Assembly: GCF_026210795.1 (NCBI RefSeq)
Contig: NC_089433.1
Coordinates: forward strand, 558,001-622,000
Direction: 5' to 3'
Length of the DNA: 64,000 nt
Origin: Rhizophagus irregularis
Lineage: Eukaryota; Glomeromycota; Glomeromycetes; Glomerales; Glomeraceae
The translations under genes and the position numbers were made by a program. Positions 45,641-57,710 of the stretch are shown here, piece after piece. The first letter of the stretch is position 1. Each line of letters starts with the position of its first letter. The notes beneath the pieces are model-generated. The model did no database searches and was not told the DNA's origin. It saw nothing but the letters and a program-made list of their open reading frames with translations.

Positions 45641-46218
45641 ATAAAACAGGTGGCACCATTTAAGGTTATGTACATACTTCTTTGATTCCAATAATGTGAT
45701 AGCACATTTCAAACACTTTCACAATGGTGATTAAAGTTCCAAAGAATTTTAAGAATTTTACAATATTAAGAAATAAATTGAAATAATAATAATAATCTAA
45801 AGATATACAAACTTGTTAATATATTAACAAGGAAACGGTGCAGAAACACTTTCTTACCTAAGTCTTGTGATACAATCGAATATTCCGTCCATATTTTATA
45901 AAATGTCTGTATGATACAAAAATTGCGGATTGAAAACAATTGAAGATTTATGAGAGATAAATAAAAAAATAGCAAGTGAAGCAAAAGATAAAGAAACTTC
46001 AGTAAGTTTAATTTTATTATTTATTTATATTAATTTTTTTTCGGATCTCTATCCACACATCATTATATTTATGTCTGATCATGATTACATGACTAGTAGT
46101 CTAATAGTCTATAAAATCCAATCTTATGTCATTATTTCGTAACCGTTAATTTGAAATTTACTAACACAGAGAATATGCGAAAAATTAAATATCTGTGTAT
46201 TACTGTATAAGTTACTGA
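45641..46218. other. No gene seen
   Basis: AT-rich; no supported feature. Confidence 0.5.
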
Positions 46219-46710
46219 TTATAGGAGATCGAAACTTTTGGATGCTTGATTAACGAACTCCTTAATTTTTCGTATCCTTTCTGGAATAACAATTTCTGGG
46301 TTTTGGTCATACCGTACTTCAATAAGGAAAATTCCATTATCCAGATTCCAGACAAATGCATCTTTTTTACGATTAACGATGTCCTCGAGTTTTTTGACAT
46401 CTTTATACCAGCTAGTGCTATGAAGCCGATGTTGAGCCCCTTGCACCTCTAATGCTATTCGATATTTTTGGAAAAAGGCATCAAGCTCTAATCTATTCAA
46501 GAAAGGAGGACGATATTCAATCATAGGTTCTTCATTAGGGAATTTGCGATTTTTCTTAGATTCTCTTTCTGCCTGATCCTGCTCTAGTTTTAAAATTCTG
46601 CCTCAAACTCAGCGAAACTCTGTCTCAATGCTTCAAGCCTAGCTTTCTCGTCAGTTTTCTTAGCCTCAAGCTCAGTGATCAATACTTCAAGCTCAGATGA
46701 CGATAGATAA
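46219..46710 (-). pseudogene. PD-(D/E)XK-type nuclease-like protein, one frameshift
   Basis: The main frame (46524-46219) reads FLNRLELDAFFQKYRIALEV, QGAQHRLHSTSWYKDVKKLE, ending in GIFLIEVRYDQNPEIVIPER. The pattern L-x-L-D-x-F...(A)-L-E-V-Q-G-x-Q-H and a later E-D-I...R-K-K-D is that of PD-(D/E)XK nuclease folds (D in LELD, E-x-Q in LEVQG). The catalytic Lys is not certain. In-frame sequence runs upstream through EQDQAERESKKNRKFPNEEP; at about 46600 the frame shifts by one base to a coiled-coil ELEVLITELEAKKTDEKARL. Similar coiled-coil plus nuclease proteins are multi-copy in glomeromycetes (from memory). Either a pseudogene or a sequencing-level frameshift. Confidence 0.6.
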
Positions 46711-46959
46711 TATTTTTATACATGAAAGAATTATTCAATGTTACGTGACAAATGCAAATGTAAAATCACTTTATTAATACACGCAAAAAATAAATACAAA
46801 GCTCGGGACTGTGCCCGTGATACGTAAATTTTCTATACTAATGACTGCGGACTAATGCCGCCTATTTTTCTTGATTTTTTTTTTTTTTGATTATTTCTTC
46901 TACACGGCGCTTCTTAGTTGCGGGTTCATCACTACCTCCTAAGAGCTCTATCCTTTAAT
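46711..46959. other. No gene seen
   Basis: AT-rich spacer with a poly-T run near 46880. Confidence 0.4.
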
Positions 46960-47975
46960 AAACCTACTATAACCTCTAAAACTCTCTTCACTCTTACGCA
47001 ATGCTGTATCATCTTTGAGAGAATCTTCTGTAAGTGAAATTCGATACTCTGCTTGTACTATAGATAACTTCGGTGCTGTGAAGAATGAAGTACCGGTCGG
47101 TTCCGGTACTGACTATACCATAGACGTATTCGTAATCGGGATCGAACGCCTGATCAACCTTTCGCTTTTTCTTGTTCATATTTAATATTCATCTGGAGGG
47201 AAATAGCGAAGTAAGTTAGCAATAGCCCATGATCAACCTGTAGCGAGCGGGGTAGCAGGATTTGTTATACTTACATCACAAGCACTTCGACATTGTAGTA
47301 AGTTTCGGCAAATATCCACAGTCGCCTGATTTTGTTTGCCCTCGGTTTAGTCGGTTATGCAAATTATTTCCTCCAACATCTCGCTGATAATTTTTTTAAT
47401 TGCATAGTCAACACAGCGTGTTTTCTTCGCCAATTATATTCGCCTGAGGGCTGAGTTGTGATTACAAAACCGTCGATAAGACTTACAGCCGCATGTAAGA
47501 TTGTTGAAATGTACTAGCACCGCATAGCTTCATATTTTTTATCCTACGGAGAATGTCGTCAATGCATAGCTTAAATTCGGGGGCGCTTTTCGTTGATCGT
47601 GTGGGTGGCTATATTATGATACGTGAGCTCGAATATATTAAAAAAGATCCATTTAACCTGACGTGGTATGAACTGTGGAATGCGATTATATCCCGCTAAT
47701 AATCTCATATTTCTCCAGCACTTCACTCAAGTCTTTCTTAGTCTTGTACGAGGAGAACGACCTCAGCCTTCTCCTTGCACTCCTTAGTAAAGTCTATGAG
47801 AGCTGTAGCAGGTCCCAATTTCATTCCATGACGCTCAAGCTCTTCTTTGGTTATTTTGGAGAAGGTACGGCCATTAACCTCGTTCTAAAATTTTGATTTT
47901 GAGAGCTGTCTCACTAAGCCCTAAGTCTTCCTGACCCTTCAAAAACGAGATAAGTCCAGCCGTATCATATGTTTA
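46960..47975 (-). pseudogene. SAM-domain protein with REase/CRN-like C-terminus, degenerate
   Basis: From 47975 on the minus strand: KGQEDLGLSETALKIKILE, then NGRTFSKITKEELERHGMKL, GPATALIDFTKECKEKAEVV, which together form a sterile-alpha-motif domain (L-x-L...N-G-x-x-F...T-x-E-x-L...G-M-K-x-G-P). Further on are EFKLCIDDILRRIKNMKLCG, RCVDYAIKKIISEMLEEIIC, and after an apparent intron NKKKRKVDQAFDPDYEYVYG, IVSTGTDRYFILHSTEVIYS. The V-D-Y-A-I-K...I-C-I-T block and Y-G-I-V-(S/T)-T-G-x-x-x-x-F block are seen in glomeromycete proteins related to CRN-type effectors with nuclease-like folds. At least six stops or frame changes make the copy dead. The assignment of the C-terminal part rests on memory of the family. 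Confidence 0.6.
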
Positions 47976-48136
47976 ACTTCGTCCGCGAGTCATTTCTAGA
48001 GACAGGTGTATTAGTTTCAGACTGGGATATTGGGCTCGGATAAAAAAATATGTGTTACGTTCCTGGAGTTAATGTAGGTTTTACGTCGCACAAGCATTGC
48101 ATCATTACACGTGACTTTTAACCAAGGAATGCATTA

Positions 48137-48331
48137 CAGTCAAAGCTCGTTATAGTGAATCTCGTTATAGTGAACATTAAGTAAAATCGCGTTATAGTGA
48201 CCTATTGATTTTTTTCTTTATAATTAATTTCTCTCGATATAGTGAATTTTCTTAATAAATCTCGTTATAGTGAAAAAAAGGGAAAAAATTACATAGTGGA
48301 ACGGAAAGTTCACTATAATGAGCTTTGACTG
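48137..48331. mobile_element. pogo/Tigger-like MITE, 195 bp, TA duplication
   Basis: Ends CAGTCAAAGCTCGTTATAGT / inverse with one mismatch, flanked by TA (48135-48136, 48332-48333). Internal repeats of (T)CGTTATAGTGAA (five or six copies) are typical of the family. Non-coding. Confidence 0.9.
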
Positions 48332-48394
48332 TATACCTTTACAGTATGATGTTTAGATTGGGAACTTGGATATGTTATGACTATTCACACTAGC

Positions 48395-48570
48395 CAGTGC
48401 ATGACCCACAGGTTATCGATGAAAACCTAGCTTGGGATAACCTAATTTATCTGGCAGTTGGTCGTGTGGAATACTTTGAGTCAGCTCATTCGGGTTGAAG
48501 CTCCTCCATTACCTCCTGAAATTGCTCGAGAGATTGAGGAGACAAAAAGAAAAGAAGGCTGCGAATATAG
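48395..48570 (+). pseudogene. Partial copy of the 48.8 kb repeated gene
   Basis: ATGAAAACCTAGC...GGATAACCTAAT and GAAGCTCCTCCATTACCTCC parallel 48980-49110 but more diverged, with stops. Confidence 0.6.
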
Positions 48571-48815
48571 TACATACATTGTCCGAAGCGTATACTACTG
48601 AACTAGCAAAATTTGTTTTAACCCCGTTTTTGTCCCTGTCACAATCGACAATTTTATTTCCTTTTTTTGAATATGTATCACGATATGTAACACTACCTAT
48701 TTGGCCCCTGAAATATGCCAAATAAATAAATTACACGTAGGTCACGTAACATTTGCGAGTTATGCAACGCGAAGGACTTAAACGGTTTCCGTTTTCCTAG
48801 TAATATTTTGATCCA

Positions 48816-49763
48816 TATAAGTTAAAAGGATAAAAACTTTTTGCATTCCGTTCAACCTCAAAGAGTGCGAAAACCCACGCCTTACCGAATCCTCCAATTT
48901 TAAGCCTACCACTTATGAAACTCCAGAATTAATTATCAAATCTGTGTTAGAGTAATTTTGCACTCACAGCGTGTTTGGGTCATTGATGAAAACCTAGCCT
49001 GGAATAACCTAATCTAACTTGCAATTGGTCATGTAGAATATTTGAGCCAGCTTGTCCAGATTGAAGCTCCTTCATTACCTTCTGAAATTGCCCAAAAAAG
49101 AGAGGAGGCAAAAAAGAAAAGAAGGCTGGATTTTAGACCTTCTATTTAGGAAAAGCTTATTGGATATTTGTACTAGGACAAGATAATTGGCCATGAAAAC
49201 GATTTATCAGTTGACTGGATTCCTAGTATGTTAAAAGATATTAAATGCGCATTATAGATGAAATTTGAACAGGAGATATATCTCAATAATACTTTGGGAC
49301 ATATCAAAGGGAATGTACCGTCTGCTTAGAATGTAATTAGAATTATCGAGTCTAAAATAAGCTAAAATGATAAGTGATAAAAAGCATTCATCCAGTAACA
49401 TGCCTAGCGACTTGGAGGAACTCAAAAAGATAAAGAAATTAGCTAAGCTAGTGGGATTCAATGAGCAATATTCTATATTGTATAGTGTGTTTTCTGGAGA
49501 AATTAAACCGTTAGAGAAAAATTGGATGACTATCATTCCCAGCATGAAAAGCTTAAAAAGAGGACAAATCAACTAGAATGAATGTAAATTGGATGGAAAA
49601 CGAATTAGAAGATTTGGACGAATGTGGAACTAATGATACTGTAGTTGACTTAATAAATGAAATGGTTCTTTGCAAGAATCAAAATAATAAGTACTGGGAG
49701 TTCAGTTCATCTAAGTCCAGCTCATCTGATTCTGAAATACTGATGAGAAGAAAGATTTCATGA
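48816..49763 (+). pseudogene. Repeated gene of unknown family, degenerate
   Basis: Frames in order: VIDENLAWNNLI, LAIGHVEYLSQLVQIEAPSL, SEIAQKREEAKKKRRLDFRP, DLSVDWIPSMLKDIKCAL, then KFEQEIYLNNTLGHIKGNVP, then the longer LEELKKIKKLAKLVGFNEQY and SGEIKPLEKNWMTIIPSMKS (49367-49573), a frame change near 49557, and NWMENELEDLDECGTNDTVV ending in a Ser-rich tail at 49763. It resembles the N-terminal, coiled-coil-rich protein of a retroelement or a multi-copy fungal protein. Several stops. An inverted partial copy is at 44690-45200. Confidence 0.55.
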
Positions 49764-50097
49764 AGAAATCCTCTGTGACGTGACCGATATCGACCGTTTG
49801 ATCCACCACCGTCTTGACTACCCGTTTGACCGGAAAATAATGAAATTTCAGTTTATTATTTTAGGATTTTGATAGGGTATAAATCCTTCTTTATTTTTTA
49901 TTAAAAAAATAAATTCATTTTGATAAAATATTTTGACCTTTATATTTGGTCATTTCAATGACAAATTTGGTCAAAACTACTGTATATATAGTACCGGAAA
50001 TAATTCTCAATAACAGATAATAAAAATTTTCTACTATTGATTTGGAAAACAAGGTCTTTTTGATACAATTTAATTTAAAGTATAAAAACATTTACAA
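49764..50097. other. No gene seen
   Basis: 3' flank of the BTB-TLDc gene. Confidence 0.5.
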
Positions 50098-51583
50098 TTA
50101 AATATTAATCTGAAATACTTCATATTCTTCTACAGAACTATTACACTTGATCGATTTTTCATAATAAGTCTTATAACATGCAACCGTAAGTTCATTACCA
50201 AATGTTTTAAAGTCTTCCCCACCAAATGATGGACCGTAACCAGAATAATAATATATAGCATGTTTTTCATCTATTACTCGACTTAAAATATGATTTTCGA
50301 TATCTCCATCATTCTCAAAAGAAAATATAAAACTATCTTTAGTTTCACCATAACGAGATACAGCCGTGTCATTAGAAGCCCATATGATCGGATTATACCC
50401 TCCAAAAATTCTATTGCTAAATTTATTTTTAAAAATTACTACAGTATGAGATTGATTATCACAAATTTCATGGAATTTTTTAGGAGTGAGCCCATCACGA
50501 GAACCACGAAGAATTAATTTGAATTCATATAATTTTCTTATCTCGTCCGTAACCTCTAATCTATCAATCCATTTTGAGATTATTTCAACATGAACATTTT
50601 GAAATGATTCAATTTTTGAATCAATACTTTTGGAACTAATTTCTTTAATTATCTGCGGTTCTACCCTGCTACTTGAATTATAATCATAATTCAAAAAATA
50701 TTTAAATAAATCATCAAGTAATTCCTCGGGTATAATCTTTTTATATGGATATACCTTATCAAAAAATTCTTTGGGAGTGAAATCAATAAATTTAACAAAA
50801 GGGATAGATGATTGTAAGGTATTCGTTAAAGCATTAAAATTATCTTTTGAATAGCTTGAAGGATCTGATGAAAGTTCGGGATTTTGAGCAATACCCCATT
50901 TAAGTACATATTCCCAAACTTGAACTCCGCTCATTTGAAGATTATCATGTTGAATAAGAGTGGTCAAAGATTCTTCTGAAATTGAAGTAAAATCAGGTGA
51001 ACTAAAAATCTTTTCAGGTTGTTTAGATATTAAATCTGTACAAAAGTTTTGTAATTCCGAAAAAGAGTTATTTTCAAAGCTCGTTTGATATATCAAGCTA
51101 AAATTTTGTTCCATCCAGTGTGATTCGTTTTTAATCAAAAATGATTGTAAATGAGGAATCAACTCCTGAAGACCTAATTCACTGGCGGTTACCAAGATTT
51201 TAACAATATCTAAAGTTTCATATTCTACCAAAAAAAGTCTTCCGCTATAAATATATCTGAATAAAAGAATGATAAATTGAAATTTATGATCTTATAATTG
51301 TAAAATTAATCTAAATTTCTTACCTTAGAATTATTTGAAAAATTTCAGGTAAAATATTTGGTAATTTAATATGTGTTAAAGTTTCGTCGGATTTTTTTTT
51401 GTTAGTTGACAAAATTCTTCGCAAATAAAGAGAACGAGAACTTAAGATAACCATATGAGCACGAAATACTCTCACGTAAGGGTCATTACCAACTTCAATT
51501 GTAATATCATAATATTCATCATTATCATCATCCAAAATACTGAGTAAATTTTGAGATAATTTCGGCAAAAATTTATCGTCCAT
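50098..51583 (-). CDS. BTB-BACK-TLDc protein, 472 aa, intact
   Basis: Exon 1 complement(51324-51583) and exon 2 complement(50098-51256), joined in phase 2 across a 67 bp GTAAGA...TTCAG intron; total 1419 nt. BTB domain residues about 1-110 (DDNDEYYDITIEVGNDPYVR, FRAHMVILSSRSLYLRRILS, KLPNILPEIFQIILRYIYSG). BACK-like helical linker about 115-290 (LTTLIQHDNLQMSGVQVWEY, PYKKIIPEELLDDLFKYFLN). TLDc domain about 315-472 (FKLILRGSRDGLTPKKFHEI, HTVVIFKNKFSNRIFGGYNP, YYYSGYGPSFGGEDFKTFGN, ending EEYEVFQINI). BTB-BACK proteins usually act as cullin-3 substrate adaptors and TLDc domains are linked to stress protection and V-ATPase binding; this family is greatly expanded in glomeromycetes. The truncated inverted paralogue is at 40804-41495. 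Confidence 0.92.
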
Positions 51584-51717
51584 TTTAATTAGCGCAAGAG
51601 AGAATTTAATTTAAAAATGGCACTTAAATCTCGGATACGGCAGATTATAAGTCCGAAAGCCACATTCCTGATTTGCCGATCGGCTGATAATCAAAAGGCG
51701 AATTAAGATTTAGTTCG

Positions 51718-51725
51718 CTTATGCA
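51718..51725. repeat. hAT target-site duplication, left
   Basis: CTTATGCA, repeated at 52808-52815; the inverted copy at about 40575 has the undisturbed site. Confidence 0.9.
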
Positions 51726-52807
51726 TAGTGCTTCGACCCGGATGAAAACCGTCATCCGGATTACACAAAAAAATAATCCGGATTATATCCGGATTGACCC
51801 GGATTTTGAATCCGGATCAGATAATCCGGATAGAAACCGGAAACCGGATTGGATTTACAAATGGTCGGCAATAATTCTGGCCAGAATTCATAACGCCGGC
51901 CAGAATTACAAATTGTGTGACATTAAATTTTCATGCCAGCCGATAAAAAATTTTTTGCCCGGTGGCTAAACTATTTTTCCGGTGTCACGTGATGTTAATT
52001 TCGGCCAGAATTACAAATTTGGCCAAAATTATCCAAGACTACGAAATTTACATAATTCCAATTTCATTAAATATTTTTATTTAAAACAATTTCATATTAT
52101 TTCAGCATTGTCTCAGACTATTGCTTAACATTTCTTTGTAAATTAACTAATTATGAAATTTTAAACAAGATATTTTTATATACAGCTAAAGATTACTATA
52201 AATAGATGTGTTGGGTTAGTAAGGCAATTTTTAAAGGATTTGTTTCTTCTTTCAAAAATTAAAGAATCATTTGAATCAAATTATATAACACTAGTTTTAA
52301 TTTTTAAAAAAAGTTGTTATAATTATAATAAATTTATAATATTGAACAATTTTTCATTTAAAACAATACAACAAAATAATATAAAGTTTTTTTTCTTTTG
52401 AACGTTTGAATGTGAAATCTAAAATTATTTGTTATTTGTTAATGTATAAATTTAAATAAAATCTGATACAAACTTCAATAAATAAATTATAATTGAAAAA
52501 TCTTCTTAAACTTACTGTATTAAAAAGTTTAATATAACAAATATAAATTTAATAAATTTTAATAAAAAAATTGGTATTAGGCGCAAAAATAATTAAGCCA
52601 TAATATCATTTAGATATAGATCTTTATGGATCAGCAAAATTATTATTAATAAAAAAAAAATAATAAAAATTTCATCCGGATTCCGGGTCAAACCGGATAT
52701 TTTTCATCCGGTTTATAATCCGGATGAAAACCGTGAAAATCCGGATATCCGAAAAAAAAAAAAATCCGGATCAATCCGGATTGATCCGGATACGGGTCGA
52801 GGCACTA
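51726..52807. mobile_element. Non-autonomous hAT element, 1082 bp, with TCCGGAT arrays
   Basis: Terminal inverted repeats TAGTGC(T/C)TCGACCCG and 8 bp duplication CTTATGCA are the hAT hallmark. Both ends carry dense arrays of ATCCGGAT/ACCGGAT motifs (about nine in 51750-51855, about ten in 52675-52795), likely transposase-binding sites. The middle contains repeated GGCCAGAATTACAAATT words (51890-52020) and AT-rich DNA, with no transposase gene. Confidence 0.9.
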
Positions 52808-52815
52808 CTTATGCA

Positions 52816-53510
52816 GTCTACACGAATTTCTGTGCAATGATGTAATCGGCAAGTCTGTGCGACAGGAGAAATGTAGCAATAAATGAAGTTGGATCGAGAA
52901 ACCACCTAAGAGGCGTATTCATGTCTTAGTCGAACTGTCCGTGTTAACCGCCTCTTCGAGCCGTGAACAGGAATTACTTAATCGAATTGCATCGTTGAAG
53001 GAATCGCTTAACAAGTCAGTCCATGGTACTTGGATTGGACACTATTACCCGCAGCAAAATCTTATTAATATCACAGCTGAGCGAGATCAAATTAAATGCT
53101 GAAAATAGGCGAGTAGAAGTTCTTAGACAACAATTAAGGAATAACAGAAATCAGAATTTACGGATACAGCGATTATTAAATGAATCTCAGGGAGAGCGGG
53201 ATTTGGCCATCCTGACATGATACTATAATGAGAGAGATGCATATGGAGATTGTCGGCGAATAGCTCAACAGAGGCAGGCGCGAATTACCACATTATTGCA
53301 AGAAAAATTTGCCTTTCGATTATTAAGCCAACTCAGCACAATGGTACTCAAATTGCTGAGCATAGAAGAAATGCTCACAGAATGACTGTACACTATAATA
53401 ATAATCATGATAGAGAGAGATGGAGAAGAAGGCATGCGGGTTGTACTCTCCAAGCCCGAATTGGAAAGGCCAATATCGGAATGTACAGAACAGTAAACAT
53501 CTAATCTATT
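52816..53510 (+). pseudogene. Coiled-coil, gag-like gene fragment
   Basis: Frames TRSKILLISQLSEIKLNAEN, RRVEVLRQQLRNNRNQNLRI (53023-53217), then ANYHIIARKICLSIIKPTQH, HRRNAHRMTVHYNNNHDRER (53250-53501) are Arg/Gln/Asn-rich and helical. They lie in neighbouring frames, interrupted by stops. A more decayed copy lies inverted at 40060-40440. It may derive from the structural protein of a retroelement; this is a guess. Confidence 0.4.
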
Positions 53511-54119
53511 TACCCTTCCTGGATTATAATTAGGAATTGTTAGCTGGATAAGAAAACAAATTAGCTTTCATAATGAGTGAGAGGCGCCGGGATCATAAAA
53601 AAAGAATTTAAGATATTGTAGCAGGAAAATAATCAGGAAGGCGCAAATAGGCAAGAAAACAAATTAGTGATCCTGATCACTGATCAGTGAGGGGGCTAAA
53701 GTACTGTACATTCTAAGTGATCATATAACAGGAATTCAGTAACTCGGGCTTAAAGCCTTGAAAACAAAATTTGCAATCCCTGGGATATTTTGGCGAATTC
53801 TAGTATAAAATAAGTCGTATAGCTAGAGCACAATCGATTGGGTAATACCTAAATCCACTCCCCTCCTGTTGCTGAAAAAATATAAAACTATGTATACTGT
53901 ATAGACCTACAAAAATTAAAGCCAGCAGCATCTCACAAACTAACATTTTTTCGGTGATACAAAAAGTTATGTTGTACGTTATCTGCTAAATCCACAGACA
54001 GTTATTCTCGGTAATTTTTTGCAGATAAATTGACAGTTACCATTTCTCTATTGTACAAGCATAAAAGGTATTTATTTGAGACTTTTGTCTGATTTGGCTT
54101 GCCATAATATTGACGAAAT

Positions 54120-54350
54120 ATTTAACGACAGATATTCGGAAACAGATATTTATATAATTGAAAACAGATATTTATTTGATTAGAGACAGGTATTTACTTT
54201 ATTTGAGACAGATATTTACTTGATTAACGACAGATACATATTTGACTAGCGACAGATATTTATTTTATTAAACAGGTATTTTACTTGATTGCAAACAGAT
54301 ATTTATTCGATTGACGACAGAAATTATTTATCTAACTGCTAAATACAATT
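54120..54350 (+). repeat. ~22 bp minisatellite, copy B
   Basis: Units such as GACAGATATTTACTTGATTA, 10-11 copies. Confidence 0.85.
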
Positions 54351-54830
54351 AGCATTATATCTACTAACTGCTAATAATATTCTCAAGATACAGTAATTAC
54401 CTGTTAATATAATTTAGGTTAACTGCATCACAAGTAGTAACATCTATTCCAATCTATTTTAAAATTAACATATTCAGACAACAATTACAAAAAAGCAGGG
54501 TTTGACAGTTCTGAATATTACGATAGTAAAAACCTAAAAAAAAACATCACCTTTATGAATTATAAATTGTTGATGGACTGATGATGATTTGAATAATGAT
54601 CAAGAAGATTGAATTTTCGATTCTTTCTTTTTTTTAATATATTCTAATTCCGATAGTATTTAGATTATATTAAAATATTTTATAAATGAAGTAATACAAA
54701 AAATCTTATTTTTCATTTTAAATTCATTATACTTTATATTTTGGATGGAATTGATTCTCATCTCGATATTTATTCAGTAGTCGAAGTAACGACTCTAGCA
54801 TCGCCACCGAAAAGTAGCCGGATTTATTTG

Positions 54831-55291
54831 CCGGTTACATGTACTATATATCGAACTTTATTTTTCTACAAATAGAAATTTAAAGAATTTTTTTTATAGT
54901 CATAGTTTTGAATAATATACTGCGATGTGCTTATGTTTCTAATATAATTATTCCCAATACATTGCATAGTTTGATGATTTTTAGCAATTTAATATCTTTT
55001 CATTTTCTCCAATGACAAAATTTGAACATTTTTTAATCATAAATTAAGTGACTCTTCTTTTAAATATGAGTTTATAAAAAAATTATAGCGAAGAAAAGAA
55101 AATTTTAAATTGATAATTGAGAATGATTATCCAAAATCACATGTAACTGGCTGGCAATGCTGAATTATCACGTGTACGGTACACTGTACTTTCGCAATTC
55201 TAGTCAAGCAGTCAGAAATATCGATGTATATATATACATACACATATATAATATATGTACAGTATGTATAGTAATTGTGCTAAAGTATATA
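54831..55291. other. No gene seen
   Basis: AT-rich; dinucleotide TATATACATA run near 55227-55262. Confidence 0.5.
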
Positions 55292-55592
55292 GATAATGAG
55301 TATGATATAACCTTCGTTGTATGTATGGTATAGTTTTTTATTTTATACAGTATAGTTTTTTTATCCGTACTGTATAACCACTCTAATCTTTATATTTTAA
55401 ATAGCTAAATCCCTAACCCTAACCCTAACCATAACCCTAATTCTCCTAACCCTAACCCTAAGTCTTACCCTAATCCTTACCCTAATCCTAACCTTAAAGT
55501 AACAGTATACTGTATAAAATTAATAACTACACAGTATAGGCAATAAAAAACCATACCATACATACAATGGGGGTCATATCATACTCATTATC
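55292..55592. repeat. Imperfect palindrome enclosing a telomere-type array
   Basis: Arms of about 65-100 bp: left GATAATGAGTATGATATAAC...GTTGTATGTATGGTATAG, right the inverse with scattered mismatches. Centre is the CCCTAA array. Confidence 0.85.
55405..55497. repeat. Interstitial telomeric (CCCTAA)n repeat
   Basis: About 15 units: CCCTAA and variants CCATAA, CCTTAC, TCCTAA over 93 bp. The C-rich strand is the plus strand. CCCTAA/TTAGGG is the usual fungal telomere repeat, so an internal array is notable. Confidence 0.95.
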
Positions 55593-57040
55593 GTATTACC
55601 GATTGTGCTATGATGTCCTTCCATATTTGAATAGATTAATTTTCTTATTCTTTTTCCCGAAAAAACGAATCGGTAATATAATTAAATTACAGTATCATAT
55701 CTATTAATACATTTCCAATAAAAAAAAAGTTATAGTGTTATCATCCTAAAAATTTTATTTGAATTTATTGACAAGATGACAAGATTTAAATTGATCCTTT
55801 AACTTATTGATGTCAAAATAATGGAATTTTCTCAAAAAACATGTCATAAAAATTGTATTAATATTATCATAATTTAAGTTTTCAAACCAAAATACAAAAA
55901 AACATGAAAAGTATCTTACTGTAACCGCCAATGAAACATTAACTGCGGGAATGCGGGATCATCATCAGTTTAATAAAACTCTTGGTGCGGTATACCGATT
56001 GAATAATAAATAAATATTTATTTACAGCTGTTATCATAAGTTACCAGAGAACCCAATAATATAATTTTTACTCTGAGTATTGGAGTATCTCTCGGCATGT
56101 GATTTGTGTAATAACCCAAACATTCGAAGTGGACCTTTGACTTTATGCATGATCACATGATCAATCACTTGAAGTGATTTTGACACAATTTTTATACACT
56201 TTATTTGATGTTTGATTCTAACATAATTTTTTATACTTTAACTATAACCAACAAATTTATATAAAATAATCCTCTCTTGTTTCGTTCCTTCTCTTCCTCT
56301 CATTCTTATCATTTCCAGCGAAGTAACCTATCTTCTACTTCGTAGTTTTCTTATCCCTACCCTTTTCAAAAAGTTTCTTTTAAAAATTATTTTATATTTT
56401 ATTTAACCTTACTTTTATATATATTTGCTGGTTAAGATACTTTTCTCGCACTCTCTCCCTTGGGGTGAGATAGTAGTTGGGCATAGGTTCTTGCTAAAGT
56501 GAATTCGTCCCTAGTATGATTTATAGGCAGAAGTAAAAAGAGGTAAGAGACCTGTTCCTTACTGATAACACACGCGTCATCTCAGGATACCGAATCATTA
56601 TAATTTAATGGTTAAATTATAATGAGGATCTTCTCTTACATGGCAGAACCATGGAAGTATGTTAAGTGGGATGATTAGTATCTGATTGGCGGCCCCTTAT
56701 AAGGGTGACCTTATATTCCTTAACTCTACTGATAACTATTTATAAATTACCCTTTTACTAATTTTTCGTTACAGTGACCCGTGTTACTCATACATCGGTT
56801 CTTTTTAATTTTATAGGTGTTTTTCTAATAATCGGTGGATCCCGAGTTAAATGCGGGTCAATATGATTGATATTTATTATATTTTTTAATTTTATTTCAC
56901 TTTTATGAATGTAAAAAAAAAGTCCACTATTATAATATAAAATAAAATGTAGAAGGTAACGAATATAATCACTCAGTTATTTTTAAGATAAAATCTGCAC
57001 TATGAAAGTGAAATTTTAAGTAAATTATTTATCATAAAAA
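55593..57040. other. No gene seen; dispersed repeat
   Basis: 56150-56430 parallels 27340-27880. 56440-56760 is less AT-rich and contains a stem CATTATAATTT/AAATTATAATG (56597-56625), with no coding frame. Confidence 0.45.
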
Positions 57041-57710
57041 AATAAGAAATTTTTAAATTTTTCCATAATTTATTTTTTATTGTCAATTTATAAGGTGGGG
57101 CAGTCACGTCTTAACCAATTAATTTATTTTTACTTTGATTTTTTTAATTAACGTTATTATTAGAATATACTATGCTATCGTAAGAATTTCGTCTAAATAA
57201 GAATAAAAAAAATAAAACTAATTTTATAATAAATTTCATGATATTATACTGTAAATTTAGTTTGACCTGCACTCTGCCTTCATAATTGAATCTATCGTGT
57301 TGCTTTGTATTTTTTTTTTGTATTTGATTGTACATATTATTTTGTAATAGAGTATCACTCTTATCACTTTTTGATATCACGTTAACGATGCTGCAATTTC
57401 TTTAGTGCTTTTATTAAGATCGCTGGATTATGGTTAGAAATTATTTTTATTATCCAAATTACGAGTATAATCATACAAGTTTCAATTAGCGGTATTGGAG
57501 AAATGTCTTGAACAATCCGACAAATATTAACGAGAAACAATATCTTAATAAGCTGTTTACAAATTACTTTTGAAATTGAATTACAATTAAACAATAAACG
57601 AACTTGAATAAGCAGTAAAAGACAAATTATAAATAATTTGTTAAACAACACGTTCCAACCTTCTTTGTTTTATCTTGTTCCTTCATTTTTATTCCATATT
57701 TTTATCGTTT
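57041..57710. repeat. 3' flank of the DUF7918-like gene, duplicated at 15.6-16.7 kb
   Basis: See 15580-17025. The first 140 bp also resemble 38290-38420. Confidence 0.75.

Larger units (their letters stand above)
50898..54830. repeat. Right copy of the inverted BTB-locus duplication
   Basis: Inverse partner of 38800-41495. Longer because of the hAT insertion at 51726-52807. The gene portion is near identical; the flank with the minisatellite is more diverged. Confidence 0.9.
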
